A stretch of 64,000 nt of DNA from Bacteroidales bacterium (GCA_017962545.1 JAGCVD010000021.1:17379-81378); one strand, 5' to 3'. Shown: positions 17,125-24,649, counted from the first letter of the stretch. The notes: a model not told the origin generated them from the letters alone. Numbers and translations: made by a program.

Positions 17125-17442
17125 ATGGTAGTGACTTTTGATCAAAAATATCTCCAGGAGTTGTATGTCAACGGACAGACAACCAGCAAGAAACACCGCT
17201 TTCAACCCGATGTGATAGCGCGATATGTCAAGGTGATAAACATGATGAAAAACATGAACAACGTACTTGACCTTACACGTTTTAACGGATTGCACTACGA
17301 ACACCTCTCTGGAGACAAGGATGGATATTCTTCCGTAAGAGTGAACAACAAATACCGCATAGAATTCACGGAAGAGACCATCGGTGACCAAAAAATTGCC
17401 ACCATCTGCAATATCACGGAATTGTCAAACCATTATCAGTAA
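17125..17442 (+). CDS. higB: HigB-like RelE-fold toxin
   Basis: About 105 residues, in the size range of HigB/RelE mRNA interferases that cut mRNA on the ribosome. Features: basic N-terminal helices, then the hairpin and core strands with LTRFNGLHYEHLSGDKDGYSSVRVNNKYRIEF and the C-terminal NITELSNHY, typical of the plasmid-maintenance killer family (the VNNKYRI motif is the strand with the conserved Arg). The antitoxin gene follows after 5 bp, the toxin-first order that defines HigBA. The start is set at ATG 17125 because the upstream TTG lies in the promoter box. The leader is almost absent. Confidence 0.88.
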   Translation: MVVTFDQKYLQELYVNGQTTSKKHRFQPDVIARYVKVINMMKNMNNVLDLTRFNGLHYEHLSGDKDGYSSVRVNNKYRIEFTEETIGDQKIATICNITELSNHYQ

Positions 17443-17447
17443 AGAAT

Positions 17448-17792
17448 ATGATACACATCGCAGGAGTAAAGGACAACATGATAGCCAACAACCTCACACC
17501 ATTTATCTCCACACATCCGGGTGAGGTAATCAAAGATGAGCTTGAGGCACGCGGCATTACACAACGCCAACTATCCGAGGTGACGGGCATCTCCTATTCG
17601 GTAGTCAACGAGGTGTTGAATGGCAAACGTCCTGTCACCATCGAATATGCTCTGTTGATAGGCAAAGCGCTCGATATCGATCCTATTCCCCTTGTCAACA
17701 TGCAATCAGATTACGACATGCAGATGGTTCGTCGAAATAAGACATTGACAGCACGTCTAAACAATATGCGAAAGATAGCTGCTGTACTTTAG
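17448..17792 (+). CDS. higA: HigA-like XRE-family antitoxin
   Basis: 114 residues with a helix-turn-helix (HPGEVIKDELEARGITQRQL, then SYSVVNEVLNGKRPVT) typical of HigA antitoxins, and a C-terminal extension of about 35 residues that would contact the toxin. Start may be at 17448 (MIHIAG) or 17478 (MIANNL). It neutralises HigB and probably binds the palindrome at 17075-17088 to repress the operon. A hairpin at 17821 follows the stop. Confidence 0.9.
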   Translation: MIHIAGVKDNMIANNLTPFISTHPGEVIKDELEARGITQRQLSEVTGISYSVVNEVLNGKRPVTIEYALLIGKALDIDPIPLVNMQSDYDMQMVRRNKTLTARLNNMRKIAAVL

Positions 17793-17820
17793 TTTACACA
17801 TTCACTTGCGAATATACAGG

Positions 17821-17842
17821 AGCCGTCCGTGATGGGCGGCTC
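17821..17842 (+). terminator. Hairpin after higA, probable weak terminator
   Basis: An 8-bp stem with one G-T pair (AGCCGTCC with GGGCGGCT), 5-6 nt loop, weak T tail. Confidence 0.55.
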
Positions 17843-17919
17843 TGTTGCTTGTCACTAAGTAAAAACGCCATTTCTTTGAAACACATAATATGCCGCTTTA
17901 CCGATGAAAATGATGACAA

Positions 17920-17964
17920 GGGCGGCTAACTCGTGGCCGCCCCGCTTCACGACAGCGGGCTTTT
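17920..17964 (+). other. Two overlapping perfect hairpins, the second terminator-like
   Basis: Stem 1 pairs GGGCGGC (17920-17926) with 17936-17942. Stem 2 pairs CCCGCT (17941-17946) with 17954-17959 and is followed by CTTTT. They share two bases, so full formation of one disfavours the other, as in attenuators. No gene is recognised on either side. Confidence 0.5.
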
Positions 17965-18180
17965 ATTGCCTCGCAGAGGACAAGGAGATGCTATACTGCA
18001 GGCTCGCTGTTGCCATACTCCACCTTCGCTCTATCCAAGCACAAACACCTCACTTGAGCGAGGAAAGGTCATGGGAACAGCGAGGCAACTCCGAGAGACC
18101 CCCTTGGGTGGGGCGAGCCTGCCCCGTGGCTTGGTCTTAGGTACCCCTTAGGAACATCAAAGGTACCCCTAAGGCTCCAT

Positions 18181-18235
18181 AGAGTTGGTATAGAGTTGGT
18201 ATAGGGTTCCTATAGGGTTCGTATTGAGTTTGTAA
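18181..18235. repeat. 11-bp tandem array (five units)
   Basis: Units AGAGTTGGTAT (twice), AGGGTTCCTAT, AGGGTTCGTAT and TGAGTTTGTAA follow without gaps. Similar 11-bp periodic arrays occur at 24901 and 57245. Confidence 0.85.
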
Positions 18236-18255
18236 AACGGGTAACTGACTGAAAG

Positions 18256-18281
18256 ATATATTCTTCTATAGAAGAATATAT
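18256..18281. repeat. 26-bp perfect palindrome
   Basis: Each half is ATATATTCTTCTA; there is no loop and no T tail beyond it. It lies 390 bp before the Ser-rich gene and may be a dimer-binding operator or a cruciform. Confidence 0.75.
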
Positions 18282-18544
18282 ATAGTATATCCGAGGTCAA
18301 AATGACATACGGCTGTCATATTATCTGTATCATCATCCATAGATCAAGATGCAGGATGATGATTAGACGTTTCGTGGGAAGCCATGTTTTTATTGGTGGG
18401 AAGCACCACTTTTTTCTGTCTACGACAATTTACATCTTTTTTATTGGGATGTATATAGTGGATATATGTCGTTCATATATAATGGATTATGAATAGGCCG
18501 GAAAAATAGGTGAAGGTTTCGGAAATTCCCTCAGGGAAAGATTG

Positions 18545-18552
18545 TACTTTTG
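18545..18552 (+). promoter_or_regulatory. Promoter -7 box for the Ser-rich protein gene
   Basis: TACTTTTG followed by CAG, 95 bp before the start. The 5' leader contains a 15-bp repeat pair. Confidence 0.7.
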
Positions 18553-18573
18553 CAGCAGAAAAAGGATAAAACA

Positions 18574-18603
18574 GGAGACAGGAGATAAGGAGACAGGAGA
18601 TAA
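18574..18603. repeat. 15-bp repeat pair in a 5' leader
   Basis: GGAGACAGGAGATAA occurs twice in tandem, the same units as at 6283 and 12256. It lies between promoter and start codon, so it is transcribed. Confidence 0.85.
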
Positions 18604-18647
18604 GTAGAGAAGATAATAAAAACAAATAATAAGAAAGGAGTAACATT

Positions 18648-19760
18648 ATGAAAACTTCGAAAGTAATCGCACTCGCAATGATGGCCCTGGCGCTGAGCGC
18701 CACGCCGGCATTGGCACAACGTAGCGGCGGCAGCCGTGGCGGCGGTGGCGGCAGCCACAGCAGCTCTGTCAGCAGCAGCCGCTCCTCCAGCAGTCATAGC
18801 AGCTCCGTGAGTTCCAGCCGCTCGTCGAGCAGCAGCTCGAGCCGCAGTTCGTTCAGCAGCAGTTCCAGCCGTTCCTCGAGTCCCAGCAGCTCCAGCCGTA
18901 GCTCGTTCAGCAGTTCCAGCCGTTCGTCGAGCCCCAGCAGCTCGAGCCGCAGTTCGTTCAGCAGCTCCAGTCGCAGCAGCTCGGTGAGTGCTCCCAGCCG
19001 TTCCAGCGTCGGCAGCCATAGTGAAGGTGTCCGCTCGGAGCGTCCTTCGGTGCGCGGCGGTGTCGAGGCCCGCGGCAGCCACGCCGGTGTGCGTGGCCGT
19101 GAGGCAGGCCGTACGGCTCCCACGGTGCGTGGCGAAGGTGCGTCGCGTGGCGCTGGCGCAGTCAACGAGAGAAGCCATGGCGCGGTGCGTGAAGGCGGTC
19201 CGGCCCCCAAAGCGCCTGCCGGCACCATCTCGGCCTCCGGCCGTCCTGCATCGTCAGGCCCTGCCAACTATGCACGCCCGGGTCACCCCGGCGGCGTGAT
19301 GCCTCCCAGCCATCGCCCCATCCACCCTGCACCCTACTTCTACCACCCCTGGCACCACCACATGGTACACTGCCACCCCGTCTACTGGGATCCCTTCCCC
19401 CCGCGTCCCTGGTACTGGCCCGGATTCTGGCTCTACTGCAACAGCTACTGGTATGACTACCACGTGACCGACGTCGTCGTAGTGCGCCGCTACGTGCAGG
19501 ACACCTACCACGTCGACATGGTCACCTACGGCATCAGCGGCGACATCATGTACGCCATCGTCCGCGACGGCGGTAGCACCTACCTCCAAGTCTATGACAA
19601 GGACGACCACCTGCTGGCCGAGCAGAAGATCAACAAGAAATACTGCAACATGGTCATCGACGCCGACAACGGAGGCTGCTGGATCAGCAAGAAGCACGAG
19701 AAAGATCCCTTGCTCTTCATCTGGGCCGACGGACAACTCCTCATCTACGAGGCCGACTAA
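18648..19760 (+). CDS. Secreted Ser/Arg-rich repeat protein with conserved C-terminal domain
   Basis: 370 residues. A signal peptide (MKTSKVIALAMMALALSATPALA) is followed by about 90 residues made almost only of Ser with regular Arg, in repeats such as SSSSRSSFSSS, then a Gly/Arg/His-rich part. The C-terminal 150 residues are different: a Trp/Pro/Tyr-rich segment (WYWPGFWLY) and an ordered beta-rich domain (VVVVRRYVQDTYHVDMV to WADGQLLIYEAD). I do not recognise the family. The low-complexity part may be a cell-wall- or surface-exposed spacer, and its codon repeats favour length variation. The gene has its own promoter and a repeat-bearing leader. Confidence 0.8.
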   Translation: MKTSKVIALAMMALALSATPALAQRSGGSRGGGGGSHSSSVSSSRSSSSHSSSVSSSRSSSSSSSRSSFSSSSSRSSSPSSSSRSSFSSSSRSSSPSSSSRSSFSSSSRSSSVSAPSRSSVGSHSEGVRSERPSVRGGVEARGSHAGVRGREAGRTAPTVRGEGASRGAGAVNERSHGAVREGGPAPKAPAGTISASGRPASSGPANYARPGHPGGVMPPSHRPIHPAPYFYHPWHHHMVHCHPVYWDPFPPRPWYWPGFWLYCNSYWYDYHVTDVVVVRRYVQDTYHVDMVTYGISGDIMYAIVRDGGSTYLQVYDKDDHLLAEQKINKKYCNMVIDADNGGCWISKKHEKDPLLFIWADGQLLIYEAD

Positions 19761-19767
19761 AGATAAA

Positions 19768-19821
19768 AGGTTATAGGTTAAAGGTTATAGGTGATAGAAA
19801 AGCCTATAATCTTTAACTTTT
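19768..19821. repeat. Heptamer array AGGTTAT with inverted arm
   Basis: Four 7-bp units (AGGTTAT, AGGTTAA, AGGTTAT, AGGTGAT) cover 19768-19795, and related complementary units (CCTATAA, TTTAACT) follow at 19804-19820. This has the same array-core-inverted design as at 5288. Confidence 0.75.
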
Positions 19822-19850
19822 CCCCCTAAACAGTAAACCTAAAATTATTC

Positions 19851-20627
19851 ATGAAGAAACACATCCTCATCTCTGCGGTCCTTCTCGCCGCCTTCGCAGG
19901 CCTCTTCGCCTCCTGCTCCAAGTACTATGGCGAACCCACCACCGAGCACTACACCATCGACGGCTCCTATACCAAACTCGATGTCAGCCATGCCTTCAAT
20001 GTCACCGTCAGCGACGCCGTCAGCGACGCTGTCGTCACCGTGCCTGAGGACTTGCACAAGAAAGTGAAAGTAAAGGTAAAAGACGGCACGCTCTATATCG
20101 GCTTCACCTCCAGTTGGATTGCCACCTCTGGCGAATGCGCCGTGGTGCTGCCCCGCAACGCGCAACTTAAAGACCTGGATCTCAGCGGCGCCTCCTCCTT
20201 CCGTGGCGACCTGCAGGGCCTTTCCTCCGACATTGAGATTTCCGGCGCCAGCCAGTTCTACGGCAGTGTCTTGGCTGCCGATGTCGATTTTGAGATTTCT
20301 GGTGCCTCCAAGGCCGATTGCATGGTCTCGGCCGATGAGGTGGATGCTGACATCAGCGGCGCCTCCAATGTCACCCTCCAGGGTGCCTGCACAGGCACGA
20401 TGGATATCGATGTCAGCGGTGCCAGCGACCTCAATGCCCGCCTGTTCGACACCGATGTCGTCAAGGGCGAGCTGAGTGGTTCCAGCGACGCCGACGTCAC
20501 CGTCTGTAGCCGTATCGCTGTCGCCGTCAGCGGCTCCAGCCGCCTCACCTACGGTGCCGCGTCGTCCGACTGCCATCCCACCTTTGCCTGCACCATGTCG
20601 GGTTCCTCCACCGTCACCCCTCGCTAG
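19851..20627 (+). CDS. Lipoprotein with DUF2807 (head-GIN) beta-helix domain
   Basis: 258 residues. Lipoprotein signal with lipobox ending FASC. The body is a DUF2807 domain: FNVTVSD, VPEDLHKKVKVKVKDGTLYIG, then repeated right-handed beta-helix rungs with SGAS (LDLSGASSF, EISGASQF, DISGASNV, DVSGASDL). Such proteins sit on the outer face of the envelope in Bacteroidota; the function is not known, adhesion or polysaccharide contact has been suggested. A terminator follows directly. Confidence 0.9.
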   Translation: MKKHILISAVLLAAFAGLFASCSKYYGEPTTEHYTIDGSYTKLDVSHAFNVTVSDAVSDAVVTVPEDLHKKVKVKVKDGTLYIGFTSSWIATSGECAVVLPRNAQLKDLDLSGASSFRGDLQGLSSDIEISGASQFYGSVLAADVDFEISGASKADCMVSADEVDADISGASNVTLQGACTGTMDIDVSGASDLNARLFDTDVVKGELSGSSDADVTVCSRIAVAVSGSSRLTYGAASSDCHPTFACTMSGSSTVTPR

Positions 20628-20648
20628 ACAGGACGACAAGACAAAGAG

Positions 20649-20677
20649 AAAAGCCGCTCAGTAGAGCGGCTTTTTTG
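20649..20677 (+). terminator. Intrinsic terminator, convergent end
   Basis: AAGCCGCTC, 4-nt loop, GAGCGGCTT and six T. The stem starts with AAAA, so it may also stop transcription from the aminotransferase on the other strand. Confidence 0.9.
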
Positions 20678-20700
20678 TTTGATATTGTCAAGACAAGTGT

Positions 20701-21903
20701 TTACTGCAGCTTGGCCAAAGCCTCTTTGATGCGGCGGAGGGCTTCGCGCAGCAGGTCCTCGCTGGTGGCGTAGCTGAGGCGGATGCAGCTGTCGTCGCCA
20801 AAGGCGCTGCCCATCACCGTGGCCACGTTGGCCTCGTTGAGCAGGTAGAAGGCCATATCGGTCGAGTTCTCAATCTTCTTGCCGTTGAACGACTTGCCGT
20901 AGTACGAGCTGCAGTCGGGGAAGAAGTAGAAGGCGCCCTGCGGCAGACGCACCTTGAGACCGGGGATGTCGCACAGCAGCTTGTAGACCATGTCGCGGCG
21001 CTGCTGGAAGATGTTGCGCATGTCGATGATGTCCTTGCTGGTCTTGGGATCCATCAGCATGGCGCAGACGGTGGCCTTCTGGGCGATGGAGCAGGTGGCG
21101 CTGGTCACCTGGCCCTGCAGCTTGTTGGCGGCCTTGGCGATGACCGTGGGAGCGGCGATGAAGCCGATACGCCAGCCGGTCATTGCGAAGCCCTTGGCGA
21201 CGCCGTTGACGGTGATGACGCGCTCCTTCACCTCGGGGAACTGGGCGATGCTCTCGTGCTTGCCCACGAAGTTGATGTGCTCGTAGATTTCGTCGGCCAT
21301 GACGAAGAGGTTCTCATGACGGGCCACGACCTCGGCGATACCCTTCAGCTCCTCTTTGGTGTAGAGCATGCCGGTGGGGTTCGAGGGCGAGGAGAACATG
21401 ATGAGCTTGGTGCGCGGCGTGATGGCGGCCTCGAGCTGCTCGGGAGTCACCTTGAAGTCGTTCTCCAGCTTGGTCTTCACGAAGACGCACTTGCCCTCGG
21501 CCAGACGGACGAACTCCTTGTAGCTCACCCAGAAAGGCGTGGGAATAATGACCTCGTCGCCGGGGTTGATGAGGCATTGAACCACCTGGAACAGGCTCTG
21601 CTTGGCGCCGGTGCTGACGACAATCTGCTCGGGCTTGTACTCGAGGCCGTTGTCGCGCATCAGCTTGGTGCAGATGGCTTCCTTCAGGTCGGGATAGCCC
21701 GGCACAGGAGGATAGTGGGTGAAATTGTCGTCGATGGCCTTCTTGGCGGCCTCCTTCACTACCTCGGGGGTGTTGAAGTCGGGTTCGCCGATGCTGAGGC
21801 TGATGACGTCTTTGCCCTGGGCTTTGAGCTCACGGGCTTTGGCGGTCATGGCGAGAGTCTCGCTCTCGGCCATATTGAGGATTCTATTGGACAGGATTTC
21901 CAT
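20701..21903 (-). CDS. aspC: Aspartate aminotransferase, class I PLP enzyme
   Basis: 400 residues. It transfers the amino group between aspartate and 2-oxoglutarate with pyridoxal phosphate. Motifs: ISLSIGEPDFNTPE, VVSTGAKQSLFQ, the Asn/Pro motif SSPSNPTGMLYTKEEL, VMADEIYEHI, and the PLP-lysine segment GVAKGFAMTGWRIGF. It belongs to the Ib subgroup, which may also accept other amino acids, so substrate scope is open. The upstream spacer is a GGTTTAA repeat array. Confidence 0.92.
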   Translation of the reverse strand: MEILSNRILNMAESETLAMTAKARELKAQGKDVISLSIGEPDFNTPEVVKEAAKKAIDDNFTHYPPVPGYPDLKEAICTKLMRDNGLEYKPEQIVVSTGAKQSLFQVVQCLINPGDEVIIPTPFWVSYKEFVRLAEGKCVFVKTKLENDFKVTPEQLEAAITPRTKLIMFSSPSNPTGMLYTKEELKGIAEVVARHENLFVMADEIYEHINFVGKHESIAQFPEVKERVITVNGVAKGFAMTGWRIGFIAAPTVIAKAANKLQGQVTSATCSIAQKATVCAMLMDPKTSKDIIDMRNIFQQRRDMVYKLLCDIPGLKVRLPQGAFYFFPDCSSYYGKSFNGKKIENSTDMAFYLLNEANVATVMGSAFGDDSCIRLSYATSEDLLREALRRIKEALAKLQ

Positions 21904-21911
21904 GATGTATA

Positions 21912-21962
21912 GAGGTTTAAGGTTTTAAGAGGTTTAAAAGGTTTAAGAGGTTTTAAGGTTTT
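21912..21962. repeat. GGTTTAA-type tandem array
   Basis: Six 8-9-bp units built on AGGTTTAA lie upstream of aspC and run into the 3' end of the four-helix-bundle gene, whose last codons (QNLKTS) derive from it. Confidence 0.8.
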
Positions 21963-22311
21963 GTGTGATTTCTTTTAGGTATAAGATGTGATTATTTATT
22001 GCGGAGGAGATTATTTTACATTTGCTGAGGAGTTGTTGGAATTGGTCTTCGGTACAATAATTCAATTCTTTGCATAGGTACACCATACTTCGTACTTCTG
22101 CACAGCTTCCTTTTGCTATATATAGGTACTTAATGAACGATTGAGGTGTGTTATATTCGCTTCCTTCAGCGATATTATTCATTATTGAAACAGTTGCTCG
22201 TTGTAGTTGATCCTTGAATCCATAATCTCTATTCTCTCGCATTAATTTGTATATCAAAAGGGTTAATTCCTTGGCATATATCCATGTTTCCAGTTCTTCA
22301 AAATAAGCCAT
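21943..22311 (-). CDS. Four-helix-bundle protein (S23/23S rRNA IVS type)
   Basis: 122 residues with the family pattern: an N-terminal LETWIYAKELTLLIYKLM, then DYGFKDQLQRATVSIMNNIAEGSE, FIKYLYIAKGSCAEVRSMVYLCKEL, and a final helix. The family was first seen in insertions within 23S rRNA genes and also in the Avd protein of diversity-generating retroelements, but stand-alone copies are common in Bacteroidota. No rRNA gene or reverse transcriptase is nearby. Function unknown. The C terminus lies in the repeat array, suggesting recent reshaping. Confidence 0.9.
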   Translation of the reverse strand: MAYFEELETWIYAKELTLLIYKLMRENRDYGFKDQLQRATVSIMNNIAEGSEYNTPQSFIKYLYIAKGSCAEVRSMVYLCKELNYCTEDQFQQLLSKCKIISSAINNHILYLKEITQNLKTS

Positions 22312-22323
22312 ACTAAACCTCGT

Positions 22324-22773
22324 TTACTTTTCAACTCCTTCATCCTTTCCAACCTCTCCAACCTCTCCAGCCTTCCGGAAAGTGAACAACATGTTGCCGA
22401 AGAAGTTCCACAGGGTGGTGACGCCCACGGCGAAGACCCAGAGGATATAGAAGCGCCAGTCGTCGTTCCAGGCAGGCAGCAGCCGTCCTGTGAGCCAGAG
22501 GGTGCCATTGTTGATGCCCAGGCCTATGATGCTGACAAGGATGAACTTGAGATACTCCACGCCCACCTGCTTCTCTTTGCTCTTGAAGGTCCAGATGCGG
22601 TTGAGGATGTAGTTGGTGGTGGCGGCGGTGATGAAGCCGATAGTATTGGCTATGAAAGGGTTGAGCCCGAAGACCTCCTTGCATAAATATAGCACGCCGA
22701 AGTGCACCACCATGCCGCTGGCACCCACGACACCGAACTTCAAGAATTTTGTAATGAGGGCCTTAATATCCAT
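22324..22773 (-). CDS. GtrA-family membrane protein
   Basis: 149 residues with four membrane helices (FLKFGVVGASGMVVHFGVLYL, FIANTIGFITAATTNYILN, VEYLKFILVSIIGLGIN, FYILWVFAVGVTTLWNFFG). GtrA proteins are thought to flip undecaprenyl-phosphate-linked sugars or take part in envelope polysaccharide assembly. The C-terminal tail, after FTFRKAG, is EVGEVGKDEGVEK, encoded by a 9-bp tandem repeat (GGAGAGGTT twice) that probably extended the gene by repeat acquisition. The next gene starts 12 bp downstream. Confidence 0.9.
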   Translation of the reverse strand: MDIKALITKFLKFGVVGASGMVVHFGVLYLCKEVFGLNPFIANTIGFITAATTNYILNRIWTFKSKEKQVGVEYLKFILVSIIGLGINNGTLWLTGRLLPAWNDDWRFYILWVFAVGVTTLWNFFGNMLFTFRKAGEVGEVGKDEGVEK

Positions 22774-22775
22774 AA

Positions 22776-22826
22776 CTTCGAACTCCGATTCCGTGGTGTG
22801 CCGTCGGCTCAGCCGACAACTCCGAA
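22776..22826. repeat. CTCCGAN heptamers interrupted by a REP-like palindrome
   Basis: Units CTTCGAA, CTCCGAT and a partial unit precede a 28-bp palindromic element (22792-22819, core GTCGGCTCAGCCGAC); a further CTCCGAA follows. The whole gap between gtrA and the next gene is made of repeats. A near-identical 28-mer lies at 24748-24775 (26/28). Confidence 0.85.
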
Positions 22827-23462
22827 CTAATTAAAGACTTTCTCCTCGGGCGAGTGTATGATACCGGTCTTGCGGACTTTCTGTTTCTTGAGGCCTTTGG
22901 GCTTGCTGATGCGCGGCTGCAGTTTGACCACACGCGGCAGGTAGTGGATGTCGCCGTCGCCGTTCACCTCGAGACCGTAGACCTTCTTGGTATTCAGATT
23001 ACATTTCAAGTGCCAGAAGTGACCGCAGCCGCCGGTGGTCAGCAGCACGTCGCTGGCCAGCCGTTCGTCGGTCAGGTTCTCATCCCACAGGAAGTTGACC
23101 CATATCACATGGTCGCCGCGGTCGTTGGTGAAGCCCACATACTGACGGCGGTACATACGCATATGCTCGTCGATGATGGGGCACATGCCGCCCTGGTTGT
23201 AGTGGTCGCGGTTGACATAGGAGATACGCTTCTGAATGATACGCTCCGCCTCGGCAATCTCGGCATCGGTGGGCGTGAAACGGCCGTCCTGGTTCTCCAC
23301 CGTGAAATCCACCTCCCAATCCTGATGGAACGACCAGCCGTGGTAGTTGATACCCCACACCTCGGCGACTTTCCATTTCTCCACGGGTTCCATATACTCC
23401 TGCGCTGCCGCCAGAGAGGCGAAAAACATCACTATGACGGCAAAAATCAGCGTCTTTTTCAT
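22827..23462 (-). CDS. Exported hypothetical protein
   Basis: 211 residues with a signal peptide (MKKTLIFAVIVMFFASLAAA, cut before QEYM). The mature part is basic at the end (ISKPKGLKKQKVRKTG) and has a Trp-rich N-terminal segment (WKVAEVWGINYHGWSFHQDW) and GHFWHLKCNLNTKKVYGLEVNG. I do not recognise the family; periplasmic or surface location is inferred from the signal. It has a promoter on the minus strand at 23488-23495. Confidence 0.75.
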   Translation of the reverse strand: MKKTLIFAVIVMFFASLAAAQEYMEPVEKWKVAEVWGINYHGWSFHQDWEVDFTVENQDGRFTPTDAEIAEAERIIQKRISYVNRDHYNQGGMCPIIDEHMRMYRRQYVGFTNDRGDHVIWVNFLWDENLTDERLASDVLLTTGGCGHFWHLKCNLNTKKVYGLEVNGDGDIHYLPRVVKLQPRISKPKGLKKQKVRKTGIIHSPEEKVFN

Positions 23463-23487
23463 TCTTTTACATCTTAATTTTCAGGTG

Positions 23488-23495
23488 CAAAAATA
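23488..23495 (-). promoter_or_regulatory. Promoter -7 box (minus strand)
   Basis: On the minus strand this reads TATTTTTG followed by CAC, with a TTTG -33 box (CAAA on plus, 23516-23519) 20 bp upstream. Divergent from the atoD promoter. Confidence 0.8.
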
Positions 23496-23547
23496 CTCAT
23501 ATTTCGGCACCTGGGCAAATTTTTTTTTCAATATGCAAAAAATATAG

Positions 23548-23555
23548 TATTTTTG
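23548..23555 (+). promoter_or_regulatory. Promoter -7 box for atoD-kal
   Basis: TATTTTTG followed by CAG, 46 bp before the atoD start. Back to back with the minus-strand promoter, it starts a two-gene transcript. Confidence 0.75.
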
Positions 23556-23601
23556 CAGTCTGAAACAAATAACGTAACAAACAATAAAATAGTATATCAA
23601 T

Positions 23602-24249
23602 ATGAAGAAATTTGTCACCGTCAAAGAGGCCGCCGACATGATTCACGACGGCATGACCGTCATGGTCGGAGGTTTTCTCGGTGTGGGCAACCCCATCGCC
23701 CTCATCGACGAACTCGTGGCCCGCAACGTGAAGGACCTCACCATCATCTGCAACGACACCGCCTATCCCGAGGTCGGCGTCGGCAAGCTCATCACCAACC
23801 ACCAGGTGAAGGCCCTCATCGCCACCCACATCGGCACTAACAACAATACCATCGACCAGATGAACGCCGGTGAGTTGAAAGTCACGCTGCAGCCCCAGGG
23901 CACCCTGGCCGAGCAGATCCGCGCCGCCGGCGCAGGCCTCGGCGGAGTCCTCACCCAGACGGGCCTCGGCACCGTCGTCGAGAACGGCAAGCAGAAAATC
24001 ACCGTCGACGGCAAGGAGTACCTCCTCGAGAAGCCCGTGCGTGCCGACGTCGCCATCATCGGCGCCAACATCGCCGACGAGGCCGGCAACCTAGTGTATA
24101 AAGGCACCAGCCAGAACTTCAGCCCCATGATGGCCACCGCCGCCGACACCGTCATCGTCGAGCCGCAGGAAATCGTCCCTACTGGCAGCATCGCCCCCGA
24201 GACTGTCAAGACTCCCGGCATCTTTGTCGATTACGTAATCAAAAAATAG
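23602..24249 (+). CDS. atoD: Acetoacetate/butyrate CoA-transferase subunit A, AtoD-like
   Basis: 215 residues of the family I CoA-transferase alpha subunit: [18 protein letters not shown], the GGFxxxG region, [28 protein letters not shown] and a C-terminal [12 protein letters not shown]. The closest recalled relatives are the alpha subunits of lysine-fermentation CoA-transferases, working with AtoA on 3-keto-5-aminohexanoate-derived acetoacetyl/butyryl CoA. The catalytic Glu sits in the beta subunit, which is not next to it: the next gene 7 bp downstream is kal. An atoA must be elsewhere, or the enzyme is inactive. Confidence 0.88.
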   Translation: MKKFVTVKEAADMIHDGMTVMVGGFLGVGNPIALIDELVARNVKDLTIICNDTAYPEVGVGKLITNHQVKALIATHIGTNNNTIDQMNAGELKVTLQPQGTLAEQIRAAGAGLGGVLTQTGLGTVVENGKQKITVDGKEYLLEKPVRADVAIIGANIADEAGNLVYKGTSQNFSPMMATAADTVIVEPQEIVPTGSIAPETVKTPGIFVDYVIKK

Positions 24250-24256
24250 ACAGAAT

Positions 24257-24649
24257 ATGGCAGTTAAATCTATGCTCCGCGTCCGCATGAGCGCTAAGGA
24301 CGCCCACTACGGTGGAAACCTCGTCGACGGCGCCCACATGCTCCACCTCTTTGGCGATGTCGCCACCGAGCTCCTCATCATCCAGGACGGCGATGAAGGT
24401 CTCTTCTGCGCCTACGACATGGTCGAATTCAAGGCCCCCGTCTATGCCGGCGACTACATCGAAGCTTACGGCGAGATCACCCATGTCGGCAACACCAGCC
24501 GCAAGATGAGCTTCGAGGCCTACAAGGTCATCAAGACCCGCCCCGACATCAGCGACAGCGCCGCCGACGTCCTCGAGGAGAAAATCCTCGTCTGCCGCGC
24601 CTCCGGCACCTGTGTCACCCCGAAGAATTGCCAGCGCAAGAACAACTAG
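24257..24649 (+). CDS. kal: 3-aminobutyryl-CoA ammonia-lyase Kal
   Basis: 131 residues of the hotdog fold; conserved features are [54 protein letters not shown] and [10 protein letters not shown]. It removes ammonia from 3-aminobutyryl-CoA in the anaerobic lysine-to-butyrate/acetate pathway. In known clusters kal sits with kamA, kamDE, kdd, kce and atoDA; here only atoD is adjacent. A terminator follows, so this two-gene unit looks complete as a transcript. Other functions of the fold cannot be excluded, but the motif match to Kal is strong. Confidence 0.87.
   Translation: MAVKSMLRVRMSAKDAHYGGNLVDGAHMLHLFGDVATELLIIQDGDEGLFCAYDMVEFKAPVYAGDYIEAYGEITHVGNTSRKMSFEAYKVIKTRPDISDSAADVLEEKILVCRASGTCVTPKNCQRKNN

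Larger units (their letters stand above)
17793..18647. other. 855-bp spacer with hairpins, 11-bp repeats and a palindrome
   Basis: I see no convincing gene; short frames at 17904-18151 and 18302-18496 lack family features and a ribosome site. The stretch holds hairpins at 17821-17842, 17920-17942 and 17941-17959, an inverted pair CCTTAGG/CCTAAGG near 18148-18175, an 11-bp array at 18181-18235, a 26-bp palindrome at 18256-18281, and the promoter of the Ser-rich gene. The middle part is GC-rich and might be an ncRNA or decayed sequence. Confidence 0.6.

Noticed and set aside
17904-18151. Two short frames in the spacer after higA
   Set aside because: No start signal or family features; composition is that of the hairpin-rich spacer.
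18060-18160. Possible RNase P or other known RNA, because of a GAGGAAAGG stretch near 18058
   Set aside because: The rest does not fit the conserved P4 or 3' regions, and no known RNA shape could be drawn.
18302-18496. 64-codon frame in the spacer
   Set aside because: Cys/Ile-rich without homology features, in AT-rich DNA upstream of the promoter at 18545.
21943-22311. Diversity-generating retroelement accessory gene (Avd-like)
   Set aside because: No reverse transcriptase, template repeat or variable repeat is in the window; stand-alone copies are common.
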